This document shows, piece after piece, positions 11,231 through 21,656 of a stretch of 64,000 nt of DNA. Source of the stretch: Warburgia ugandensis (taxonomy: Eukaryota; Streptophyta; Magnoliopsida; Canellales; Canellaceae). The notes beneath the pieces are model-generated. The model worked only from the letters and a program-made list of their open reading frames with translations. It had not been told where the DNA came from and did not search any database. The first letter of the stretch is position 1. Each line of letters starts with the position of its first letter. The position numbers and the translations under genes were made by a program. Location: NCBI GenBank assembly GCA_035236585.1, contig CP141132.1, forward strand, positions 22,357,945 to 22,421,944. Reading direction: 5' to 3'.

Positions 11231-13444
11231 AATCTAAATCATGGATTTGATGGATTTGTGCATGGATGAGTATGTATGATTGGGAATGTTTTTTATTTTG
11301 TTTGGATATATGAACATGACTTGAGTAGATGAGACATGATCCTATTAGTATGAGATGCATTCTACCTGTAAACCATGTTTTGTCTTTGATATCCTTAGTT
11401 TTGTTGTTGCTAGTATTCTTGGGGACCATCTCTATTTTGTTTTGAAAGTTGAGTTAGGTGTTGGAAATGGTTTTGTTCTCTCTTATTAAAAGTGTCCTTT
11501 TAGTGCGTCTTAGATGTGGAGCTTATGTATTATAGTTGAGTAACTTGTTTCTTCATCGTAAACTAGTTTGCTTACCAATCATCCCATGTTAAGAGAACTA
11601 GATTGCTTTTGTATCCACTATGAGTAACAGTTAGATAATCAGCACATTGCTGAATAAATTAGTCCATGTGAAGAGAAATCAGCCCATAGCTCATAACTAG
11701 CAATACTTAGTAATTAGTCCATGTTAAGACAAATAGATTGTATTTGCCATTCCATTGTGGAGTGAAGTTAGATAATTAATTCATTTTTGAAGAAATCAAT
11801 CCTGATGAAAGAAGACAGTTCTTGCTTAGCAATCAATCCATGTTAAGAGAAATAGATTGCTTTTGTCATTCCATTCTTAAGTGCTTTACCAAATTTGAGC
11901 TAAAGACCCACTTGACAAAAATTACATATCAAGTAAAGGTCCAAAGAGCTAAAATGACCACACACTTAATGAGATGACATTCCATAATGAGTTTTGTCTA
12001 ATTTATGAACTACAAGTAGAAAAACTGGTTCATGAATTCAGAAACTAATTACCATCACCAATTATAGAAGCTAATGCCAAAAGCATCAACAAAACCTCAA
12101 AAGACACAATGTAACCTACAAAGCTCAATTCTATCAATCTGGATACATAAGAAGGTGAGCTCCATCATTCAAAAGCATCAAAACACACCCAAGCTCAACA
12201 AAAAGATAGCTTATACCCATTTAGTTAACTATACTAAACCAGAAATTAACTTGGCACTATCTCACCAAGATGTATATACAAATAAAATCAACATCACTAG
12301 GTATTGCTAGCATGTTTCATAAACATGCATTGTACATACAACCTAAACTACACATCCATCACACAAAGATGCACAAACCACACATTGAACTTTATGGGCC
12401 GCATGTACCCACAATTCTTTTTATGCAACATGTGTCTTATTTGCTAGTTACGCCACCCCTTCTCCCACCCCCACCCCCTCTGTTTTGTATTAATGGTGCC
12501 AAATAATAGTTCATACACTAAGTATGAGAGTTAGAAGAAAAATTCACCAGTCATCCCACATGTTCAAATAAAAACCATGTTGCTCCAAAATTGGACTCAT
12601 TTGGGTAGCTAATGTAGTAATAAAGGACTATAACTGACAATTTCCAAAATAAGAACAGTAATATAGTTAAAAATACACTATAATTTAACATGTAAGAGTA
12701 TATGCTATTTGAGCCAAAACTAATGTTTGCCAGCAAAAGTCCTTTAGCAAAGAACTGGAAGTTCAATAGGACACTATAAGTTTATTGGGTAAGAGAGTTT
12801 AATTGGTAACATGACTCAAAAAAAGAGTATCAATTAGCTTAGAAAGAAGAGGTTATCCACAAATGTACTCCACAAATCAATGATTGTTCTGTAAAAAATT
12901 ATGTAAACAAGAACATGATTAAGCCTTTATTTTAACACAACCATGGAATTAGTAGGGCAAGATATCAAATAAAAAGAAAAATAATTTAATAATACAAAAA
13001 TGCCCTAAAAAGAATGTGAAGATCCCCAGTCATAAACAAATCAATGCAAAAGAACCCAACATTAATAAATCATCAAGAGTCATGGGAGTTAAAGGCTAAA
13101 AAACCTATCTTTAAAATATGCTTAGCAAATGTACTGCACAACATTTTCCTTCAAATACCCTAGTGCAACATACTTCATAATAGTATTTTCCTTCTGATTT
13201 CTTTCAATTTTGCAACTTCACAACATCAACATAATTCACAGTATCACAAATTTAGGGGTTTCTCTTGTTCCCTTCGAAGAGGAAAGGACTTTTTAAGATA
13301 AACAAAGAGATAGATTGAAAAACATAAAAGATAAATTGAAATTGAAATAGAAAAACACTATCTTTGAACTCCTCTTAAGTTTTAATTGCATGTTTTATTT
13401 GTATGGTTAGTACATATTTAGAAGTTGCCCTTCATTGATAAGTT
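11231..13444. other. No recognised gene; short degenerate repeats
   Basis: Only short, compositionally biased open frames. At about 11570-11880 a degenerate unit of roughly 120 bp recurs three to four times, marked by CATGTTAAGAGAAATAGATTG and a following CATTCCATT. The remainder shows nothing I can assign; part may be the 3' portion of LTR B1. Confidence 0.5.
11570..11880. repeat. Degenerate tandem repeat, about 120-bp unit
   Basis: CCATGTTAAGAGAA/CAAATAGATTG recurs near 11585, 11710 and 11830, each followed by a TTTGYCATTCCATT-like block and a GTTAGATAATTA-like block. Confidence 0.6.
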
Positions 13445-13660
13445 TAATTGCATGCTATGTTAAGTTAAGGTTTCATTGATTAAAGTTGTTGCGTCTTCAG
13501 AATAGTACTTTAGTTTGTTTATAGGTTTAGTTTTCAGAAAGTTTTATCTATACTAAGCAAGTTTATATTTTTCATGCATCCTTTATCTAATTTGCTTTTG
13601 GTTTGCTTGCCACATATGTTAGACATTTTATATTTATGTGAATGAATGGAGATGGGTCTC
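13445..13660 (+). repeat. Direct repeat, left copy
   Basis: About 200 bp matching 14890-15080. Shared blocks include GCATGCTATGTTA, GTTTCATTG, TTAAAGTTGTTGC and TTTGCTTTTGGTTT, separated by small indels. The right copy sits directly upstream of the CACTA copy 2 coding remnant, so the pair probably belongs to that element's 5' region. Confidence 0.7.
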
Positions 13661-13900
13661 TTTTATTATTATTTGACTTAAACTGTGTTTATCAGAGACA
13701 TCACATTTGTATGCGTAAAATGCATAAATCCGAAAAATAAAGGAGACTTCGCTGGATTTTTGGTAGAAATGTAGTGCTCATTTCTCTGAAAATATTGATT
13801 TTTAGAAAAGAAACATGACACTTAGGATTTTTAAATGGAATTGAATAACTTGAGAATTATTAACTCTATTTCACCTAATTGTGTTTAAAACAAAAGATGA

Positions 13901-13932
<32 letters not shown>

Positions 13933-14889
13933 GTGTGTGCACACGCGTGCTTAAAGATAAGTGGTAACTAAGTTCTCAAGAATATAGATGGACTAAAACA
14001 GAAGCAAATACATGCTTGTTTCTGCAGAAAACTTATGCACTTTCAAGTATGAAAAATGAGTAAACAATGTTGCATGTGTATGCTCGAACATTGAGACTTT
14101 AATGCTAGGTGCTTTGAGTTTAAATCAAGAACATAGTAAGCTATCTTTTAAAAGGGTAAAATACTTGCAAATGTTAGCGAAGTGAGGACTATCTTGGAGC
14201 ACAAATTCTTGCTAGGAAAATTGAAATTTGACGCTTCGGATCATGCCCCATTTGGGTGGTGTTTGACCATGACAAAAATTCAAACAATGTTGACTAGGAA
14301 CTAGCTAACTAAGTAATACAAATCCTAAGGAAAAGTGACCTAAAGGTAACTTCATGAGGATAACTAATACATTGCTTTACACCCTTAAGCTAAAAGCATT
14401 ACTTGCTAACGAAAATGAGTGATGCAATACTACACCTAAGGGAATATAAATCCAAAATAGAGGCATGTTACACTTGGCCTAGAGTAGACTAGAAGCATCA
14501 ACCAATGTAACTAAAACTCCCAAAACTAATCAATAGGAGGTCCTAGTATGCCCTTGATATTTTGATAAAAATGACTTGTATGATCATTTTGATAAGAATG
14601 ACTTGTACCGCATTTTTAGAAATGGGCATGAACAAGACGCAACATGACATATGCAAGTTTACTAGTAAATGCTTTAAGATGTATCTTTTGATTGTCAAAT
14701 GGTAGCAGTTGCTTACATTAAGGTAAATTGTCTTAGTCATGTTTATATGAGTGCAAATGAATGTGTATATACATGTTCTATGTGATGTCTAGAATCATGC
14801 AAGTTAACATTGCTTTACTTATATCCTGAGTAAATGGGAATGTGTGGTGGAATGTGAATGATTATTGCAATGGGTAAGGTTCATCGTAA
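13661..14889. other. Interval between the two direct repeats
   Basis: No gene recognised. Contains an alternating purine-pyrimidine tract at 13901-13950 and a 26-27 bp near-duplicate around 14555-14606 (TTTTGATAARAATGACTTGTA). Confidence 0.45.
13901..13950. repeat. (GT)n tract with alternating purine-pyrimidine extension
   Basis: Fifty bases of uninterrupted purine-pyrimidine alternation: GT repeats with one GC step, ending GTGCACACGCGTGC. Such runs are classic candidates for left-handed Z-DNA under torsional stress. Confidence 0.85.
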
Positions 14890-15080
14890 ATCGCATGCTA
14901 TGTTAGGTTTAGGTTTCATTGCTTAAAGTTGTTGCATCTTCAATATAGTTTAGTTAGTTTTTAGGTTTAGTTTTAAGAAAGTTTAATTTTAAAAATATTT
15001 ATACTTTAGAAAGTTTCTATTTTCATGCATGTTTTAATAGATTTGCTTTTGGTTTATTTGCTGCATATTTCATGCTAGTT
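14890..15080 (+). repeat. Direct repeat, right copy
   Basis: Partner of 13445-13660, about 1.45 kb apart. It ends about 75 bp before the presumed translation start of the CACTA copy 2 gene. Confidence 0.7.
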
Positions 15081-15155
15081 CATTTTCTTTAAATGAATTA
15101 CATCGCCTTTTTTTATGTCATTGTTCTAATATCATTGTGTTCTTCTTTGCAGTAA

Positions 15156-17915
15156 TGATGGAAAGAGAAGATCATCAAAATGAAGATTATGGCCAAAATG
15201 AAGAGTATGAACAAGAGGCCAACATGAGCACTACTCAAAAGAGAAAGGATAGAGGGTGAACAACAATGAAAAAGGTTGTCAAGAGAAAGTCTAAGGAAAT
15301 TAGAGAAACTGTCCAATACAGCATCAGAGGGTAAGAGATAGGTGAGAGTGCAGCCGTTTATAATAGTTTTTCTTATTTATAATAAGAAGCATGGTTCTTA
15401 TCACATTTGAGAACTAGAGACTTGTGCTATTCTTGATAAAAGATTCAATATGAGAAATGGTGAAGGTAGGTAAACACCAATAACATGTATTTTATAATTT
15501 ATAACATACCTTATTTTCAAATATAGTAATTTGTTGTGTACTTTGCAAACTGCCTTTGATGTGCCTAATGATAAGAAGATGCTTGCTTTGCAAGGAGCTA
15601 GTGAGTAATGGAGAAAATGGAAGAACTACCTTGTTTGCAATTACATAGTTCCATGTGTCAACGATCTATTGTGGCTGTACATAGTGCCTGCCAATTACTT
15701 TGATGTCATTGACCAGAAGGTGTCGAATGTATTTGTATAGAACTGCACATCCACTAAATTTTAAGTATGTGCAGGAACAATGTTTTATTTAATTAATTAC
15801 ATATAACATTCGATTAGTGCACTTGATTCTGCATGTACAAATGTGTAGGCAAAGAGTGCAAGGGGAAGAAAGCTGCATGAAATAAATATGCAGCACCACT
15901 TGTCCATGTTGAGCAATGGAAATTTAGAAGAGCACTGAGTAAGCATTTGTAACAATTTATCCCTTTCAAATTAATGCTACTATAGTTACATACATTTTGT
16001 TCTCTAACTATATTGTCTTTGCTTGACAATAAAAGAAAGCTGGGATTACGGAACCCATTTGGTGGTTGTACTGGCAGCAAGTTTTCAGATGAAGGTCCTA
16101 CACAAATTGCTTCTCACATTGTAAGTGGTTCCACCTGTCTATAGATTTTATACAATTAATTAGATGACATGATCATGTTTTTCTAATTAAATTTTGCAAG
16201 ACATTCTTACCCAAGAAAGCACAACTACAGGAACTCTAAGCAGCATTGCTGCCAACGGGGACATCCTTTATAGGGTTATGGGCAATAATAAGGACCACCC
16301 TAACCAAGTTAGGGGCATGGGGCACGGTATTGTTCCTTCTATATTCTTTAATAAAAGACATTTACCTACAGTTCAAGATGATGAGGAGGCCTACAATGAG
16401 TTGGTTAAGAAAATAAAAATGGATATATTTAGTAGGCTATGTGAGGGAGGTTTGATGATAGTTTCTCCATCCCCTGAACGTAACTCTCACAGTGCCCTTA
16501 TACCTCCATCAAATGTGAGCTGCAATTCTCTAGCTGAAGAAGACCATGAAGGACATCTTGCGCCCCTTGAAAAGGAAATTCCAGCCCATGAGGTATATAT
16601 ATAAACAAAACTAGAAATTTTCATTGTCCTTCTGTAATAATTCTCTATCTCAACGTCTCTTTTGTATATTTGATTTGCAAGTGGGTCAATGCCTATTGGC
16701 TCTAGATTCCCATCAAAATATCATGGCAGTTGGTTCATGCTATGAGCATAAATCAACTTTTTTTTACTAAATTAGTATTCCACCACATACTAAGCGAGTG
16801 TCCATCACCATTGCTTTGAATGCTAACGCCTACCTACCATTCCATTTAGAAATGAAAAATATTATAACCATTAGGCAGGTAGTTGCATATCACGTCACTT
16901 GGCTGGAGGCACTAGTCATTCCCATATAGTCCATAGTATGTATCCTATCATACCTTCCTCATCAATATTTTTTAGCTAGAGATCTTAATTTAATTGTTTA
17001 AGAACTTTACACGGTAATCAGCAACAACATGCAGCATTGAGGTTGACTGCCTTTGCACTATCAACTATTGTAGCTTCTTGAATGATGCGACTAGCCTCTT
17101 TGAGGATGAGAGTACACTTTACCAATTCCTTGACTCTAGCATCATTTCTAGCATGGCAGAGCAATGGTCGATAGAGAAGCATGTTCAGAATATTTTACCA
17201 GGCTTCTTTTACTGCTCTCAGGAACAGGGCTTAATGATTCCCTACAATAGTGGATAAGTTTTAATTTTCTTATTTTATTACCAACTTATTCTATACTTAG
17301 GGATTTTCAACTTTCATTACAATTCATATGACTATTTATGTAGGTCTCATTGGCTATTGTTCGTTTTGGAAGTGCACGGTGGGCATGCTTTCTTTTTTCA
17401 TTCTTGTGGAATGCACATCCATCTTACCGTCATAGAAATTATAAATAAGTAAGATTTTATTCTTCTCATGTGTTGTGTGTAGATAAATAATTTGTTATTC
17501 ATCTATAATGCATTTGAAATTTAAATTTGTAGAGTATGGGACAAACGGGCTAATATGACTGAGATTGTATGCCCACCAAAACTCACTTGGAAGAGTGTCA
17601 AGGTATAGAAAATAGTTAATTACTCTATGTTACCACTAATTAAACCTACACAACAATTTGACTGAGAGTGTAAGTACTATGTCTTTAAATACATGAGGAC
17701 CCTCATATTCAACAATATTCATGTCCCCAATTAAGAAAGGTAAGACACTTTTTACTTTTTATAATCTTATATTTTTCTATAGTTTGTTATGGATCTAGCT
17801 AAAAAATGTGACCTTAATTATATATGTTGTATTATAGGCTACTATGCTTTTTGAGTGGGCAAACAAGAAGAGTTACTGCAGAGTAAAGCTCAATGAAATA
17901 CGAATTAAATAAGCT
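15156..17915 (+). pseudogene. CACTA/En-Spm element gene, copy 2: Transposase_24, DUF8039 and Ulp1
   Basis: Best preserved version of this gene. A likely start codon follows an acceptor-like TTCTTTGCAG and opens an acidic N-terminus (MMEREDHQNEDYGQNEEYEQ) leading to a basic stretch. Transposase_24 (PTTA/En-Spm family) is seen as FDVPNDKKMLALQGASE, a stop codon and then WRKWKNYLVCNYIVP at 15556-15660, then AKSARGRKLHEINMQ after an intron acceptor near 15848. The longest open exon, 16194-16604, carries ILYRVMGNNKDHPNQVRGMG. A DUF8039-like block (TIRQVVAYHVTWLEALV) lies at about 16865-16920. The Ulp1/C48 protease part shows SSMAEQWSIEKHVQNILPGF near 17155, the catalytic-type histidine in HWLLFVLEVHGGHA near 17345, IVCPPKLTWKSVK near 17565, and ECKYYVFKYMRTLIF near 17650, where the residue after cysteine is Lys instead of Gly. 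In-frame stops (for example in GASE*W and directly before ECKYY) mark it as a pseudogene. Confidence 0.8.
16194..16604 (+). CDS. Longest intact exon of CACTA copy 2 (Transposase_24 C-terminal part)
   Basis: An open stretch of 136 codons inside the copy 2 pseudogene, given separately because it is the best single piece for a family search. It contains ILYRVMGNNKDHPNQVRGMG, corresponding to the Transposase_24 segment that usually reads like a conserved RV.G.G..P..LF stretch, followed by an acidic, Ser- and Pro-rich linker. It ends where a splice donor (GAG|GTATAT) would lie; the next homologous segment begins after an acceptor-like TTTGCAAG near 16680. The nominal start is not a biological start: coding continues upstream in the preceding exon. 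It is part of a transposon, not a host gene. Confidence 0.6.
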   Translation: MQDILTQESTTTGTLSSIAANGDILYRVMGNNKDHPNQVRGMGHGIVPSIFFNKRHLPTVQDDEEAYNELVKKIKMDIFSRLCEGGLMIVSPSPERNSHSALIPPSNVSCNSLAEEDHEGHLAPLEKEIPAHEVYI

Positions 17916-18576
17916 AAGTATGTAATGAATTTAAATTAGATCACTCCGAGTGACTACATGAATGTGAACTAAATAATGAAGTTTTTTTTTTCATTCACTT
18001 GTGTGTGTTCTTTTAGTTTTACTATTTTCTTTGAAATATATATATATATATATTTTTTTAAGCAATGAATGACAGGAAAATTGGAGTGTGAGAATAAATG
18101 AGTATGGATGAAGTTAATTTGGAGCTTGTAGATGAAGTAAATATGTGGCAATTGGTTTTCAATATATTCACTGAATTATACAACTTTTAGGAGATGATGA
18201 ATAAGAGAGTTACTTAGAGTGTGAGAGTACATGCGAATGTGTATAGATTTATAAATGAAGTGAATGTGGATGTTATAGAGGATGCAGTGTTCTAGTTTCT
18301 TTTATAAAGTATTTTCAAGATAGATGTGGATGGATAATGATGAGTTTGGAAGTTTTGTACACATTATGGAAGTGCATGTATTAAGTGTTATATTGTAAGA
18401 AGTATCAAGTTTATTAAGAAAGATGTGTATGCATGTTGTAGTGGATATTAGTTTTTATATTTATAAAGATTGTTTGAAATATTGGGTGTATCAACATAGA
18501 TACAGTTATTGTAGTGGATGTTTGTTATTCAATGTATCTAGGTGGTAGTGCTCGGATGTAAAAGATGAAAAAAGGA
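17916..18576 (+). other. 3' non-coding part of CACTA copy 2
   Basis: No open frame recognised; contains a short (TA)n near 18037-18053. It lies between the protease block and the subterminal repeats. Confidence 0.5.
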
Positions 18577-18838
18577 AAGACTTTTGAAGTCATTTAGCCA
18601 CAAAGGACTTCAAAAGTGTTGGACTTTTGAAGTTGTTTAGGGCTAAGAGACTTTAAAGCCCTAAACATCTTTAGAAGTCACAACTTTTGAAGTCATTTAG
18701 GCTAAGCAACTTCAAAAGTGTTGGAATTTTGAAGTCGTTTAGGGCTAAGTGTTTTAGGGATAAGTGACTTCAAACGTTTGTGACTTTTGAAGTTGTTTGT
18801 TTAAACTTGATAGAAGTTGTTTATTAAGAGACTTCTAT
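18577..18838. repeat. CACTA subterminal palindromic repeats, cluster 3
   Basis: Five or six copies of the GACTTTTGAAGTCRTTTAG motif and its inverse, homologous to the clusters at 5145 and 6480. Their place immediately inside the terminal repeat at 18863-18881 fits CACTA architecture. Confidence 0.8.
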
Positions 18839-18862
18839 TATCACTTTTAACTAACTTAAAAA

Positions 18863-18881
18863 AACCCCTTGTGTAGTAGTG
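18863..18881 (-). mobile_element. 3' terminal inverted repeat of CACTA copy 2
   Basis: Plus-strand sequence ends CCCCTTGTGTAGTAGTG, whose complement starts CACTACTACACAAGGGG, the CACTA signature. The three following bases, GAA, would be one copy of the 3-bp target duplication. The matching 5' end was not found. Confidence 0.75.
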
Positions 18882-18884
18882 GAA

Positions 18885-19170
18885 AGTCTAGTTACATGTT
18901 ATTTTATGTTTTTTTCTTTTTATTTGCAGGTTTGAGGGCATCTTCTTCTTTTTGTCTATTCTAGTTAAAGAAGTCTAATGTAATTCATTTTAACGTGGAA
19001 GTGAATGCATATTCTTTTTTCTTACATTTGAAGGTTGTAGGCAGACTATAATAGTTGTAGTTAGTTGAATGTGCATGAAACAAATTAATGTATATATATA
19101 TATATATATAACTAGCAAAAAAAAGTTTTGAAGAAAGTTTTAAAGATAGTATTCCAAAACTGGCTTAAAT
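18885..19170. other. Short interval, no gene
   Basis: AT-rich, with a (TA)10 run near 19090-19110. Nothing else recognised. Confidence 0.5.
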
Positions 19171-19430
19171 GGTTCATATTTGAAGGCAATTTCAGAAAAC
19201 CATATCCAAATGTCCACTATTTTTAAAGATATTTTTTCAAAACTATCTTTGAATGTCTATATTCAATTGATGACTTTTAAAGACGGTTGTCTATATTTGT
19301 CTTTAAAATTTTTACATTTTTTTAAAGATGATTTTGGGAACCATCTTCTTTTCAACCAATTTTTTAAGATAGTTGCATAGAAGATGGTTTCATATTTTTT
19401 ACTATCTTTAAAATCCTCCAATTTCACAGT
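19171..19430. repeat. Hairpin-type repeat array preceding block A
   Basis: Degenerate TTTTAAAGAYGRTTTT / AAAACYATCTTTAAAA units, the same motif type as in the arrays at 19640, 21860 and 23790. The frame at 19180-19380 follows from this repeat and is not a gene. Confidence 0.6.
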
Positions 19431-21284
19431 GTGAGGTAAGGATGAACCTTAGGTTCCCAATGACTCAAATAAGTCTACTAAACCAAAGATCTATAGTTCA
19501 AACATCTTCATAGTCGAAGACAAAAAAGAATGCAAGTAGACTTGGCCTCTTAACATTCTAGGTTGAAGACACTAGCTACTTTGAGTTTAGCCATTAACTA
19601 GATTAGAATTCAAAAGCTAAGCAACACTACTAATCTTGAGTTCCTTTAAGATGGTTGAAAACATACATCCAATATGGTTTTGAAGCCATTTTATAGTCAA
19701 TTGTCTTAAAATATATACATATTAAAAAAAAAAGGGAAGGTTTCTGCAATTTTCTTAAAATGGCATTAAAGATAGTTTCTAAAACTGTCTTAATAAAATT
19801 TAAAAGATTATTTCAAAAATCATCTTAGAAATATACTTTTTAAGATGATTATTTCAAAAGGCTATCTTAAAAAATATATTCCGTAAGATGGTTATTTTAA
19901 ATCATGTTAGAAAATACACTTTTTAATATGGTTTTTAAAAATGTCTTAAAAATACACTTTTTAAGACAATTGGTTGAAAAAAAACATCTTAAAAAATATA
20001 CTTTTTAAAACAAGTTTTTAGAAAATGGTCTTAAAAATATAATTTTTAAGTTATTTTTTTGAAAAATCCATCTTAAAAATATACTTTTCAAGATGCTTGT
20101 TTTGAAAAATTATCTTAAAAATGCACTTTAAAAGACAGTTTATGAAAACCACCCTTGAAAAGAACTTTTAAAGATGGTTTTTTGAAATGACCATCTTTAA
20201 AAAGTTGAAACAAAGATGATTTCAATAATTGTCTTTAAAAAATCTATATTCTAAAATAGTAACTAAAATATAGATGGATTTTTTAGAAATAAATGATCAA
20301 GGGATTCTTTTTTTGGAAATTTTGAGTTCTAAAAGACAAAGATAAAAGAAATTTTAGATAAGAGGTTATTATATGATAATATGAGAAATAATTGTGAAAA
20401 TTGAAGACAAGACTTGAACTATGTGAAACTAGAAGAAGGTCACAAGAAATTTTAAAGATAGCAAACTAGTTTAAATAAAATTGTAGTTCACGAATGTAAG
20501 GAGCCAAAATTAAAGACTTTTGGTAATCATTTGAGATTTTGATACTGGAGTTTGAAAAATGGGATAAAAATAGGAGAATGAGCAATGCTTTCGTTCTTTA
20601 TAGAAAGAAAGGAAATGGTAGATTTGTATTTTCAAGGGAAAGAATGTCTCATAAAGGTTTTGAAAGAAAGAGAATTCATTTTACAAATTGGAACTAAAAT
20701 TTAGAGATGAATTTTTTACAACATTGGAGGAGTTTGATTTGGAAATGGATTTTGAATTTTTTAATTTTAAAAATTGGGAAATTGACTTTTTTTCTAGAAT
20801 TTGGATGTAACTTAGGTGATGATTCATTGTTCATGAAAGGGGAACCCAAGATTGGAAGAGCACAACCTAATTACTAATGGAATTATTCTAGACCTTCGTG
20901 GCACATCCTAAGGCATTCTAGAGGTTACTGTATACAAATGAACTTCTTGAAATAATGAAAGGCTTAATGCTAGGTTTTTCTTATCAAAGTTTTACCAATA
21001 CGCCTCATGGATGGCGCCTGTCATATAAATGCTAGCCATCAACTATAAGTGGTTACTCACTCTATGATACACACAAGGTGTAGGCTAAGAGTTGAACCTT
21101 TTGTCCATCTCCCTATTACCCCATATTGTCAACTAGGGGCTGGTCTTATGAATTCCCTAAATATGTAATGTATGAGTGACATGTATGAAAGGGGGTTGCT
21201 CTTCTAACATCTAAATGAAAATGAACATAGAAGAAAAGAAAGACTCAATTATTTAAAACATGATGACTTAGATGAATAAACTTT
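19431..21284 (+). repeat. Large tandem block A (header, hairpin array, body)
   Basis: Header at 19431-19640 (with AAACCAAAGATCTATAG and GGCCTCTTAACATTCTAGG), hairpin array at about 19640-20270, then a body ending near 21284 with AACATGATGACTTAG. The body carries CCAAGATTGGAAGAGCACA at about 20850 and a CATCCTAAGGC segment at about 20905. All landmarks recur in the same order in blocks B and C. No open frame of note. Confidence 0.75.
19640..20270. repeat. Hairpin-type repeat array in block A
   Basis: About fifteen degenerate units of roughly 40-50 bp built on TTTTTAAGATGGTT, a short T/A-rich loop and AACCRTCTTAAAAA. Adjacent half-units are inverted, so transcripts could fold into serial hairpins. 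Confidence 0.75.
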
Positions 21285-21656
21285 TATTTTTTATTAACAA
21301 TATGATTGCCTTATTAATAGGCTTCTAATTTAGCAAAAGGCTAAGTCAAACCAAGGTGACTCCCCAGTAAAGTCTTCAAACTGATTTGTGGGCAATTTTT
21401 AGATTGTACATAAATCATTCAAAGGGTAGGGTAGAGGATTTCTATCTTACCTTATGATGAAAATTTATTGTGGGTTCGAATGATTATTATTTTCTTCATG
21501 GAAAATGAATATTTTATCTTGGGTCGAGTTAGGCCACCTAAGGGTATGGAAATTACTATGATTATATTGACCTTTTCTAATGATTTTTGTTAAGTTTCTA
21601 GCCTAAGTTTAGGTGAACCTAAGTAGTTTATAAGAGTAAAGTCACCACCTAAGGTA
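21285..21656 (+). repeat. Spacer repeat between blocks A and B (also at 32141-32535)
   Basis: About 370 bp with landmarks GCTTCTAATTTAGCAAAAGGC, GATGAAAATTTATTGTGGGT and AGGTGAACCTAAGTAG. A diverged colinear copy lies at 32141-32535. It is missing between blocks B and C. Confidence 0.75.

Noticed and set aside
21470..21485. GGGTTCGAATGATT as a B-box of a tRNA-derived SINE
   Set aside because: No A-box or SINE-like tail was found; the sequence is part of the block spacer repeat also present at 32350 without a conserved B-box.
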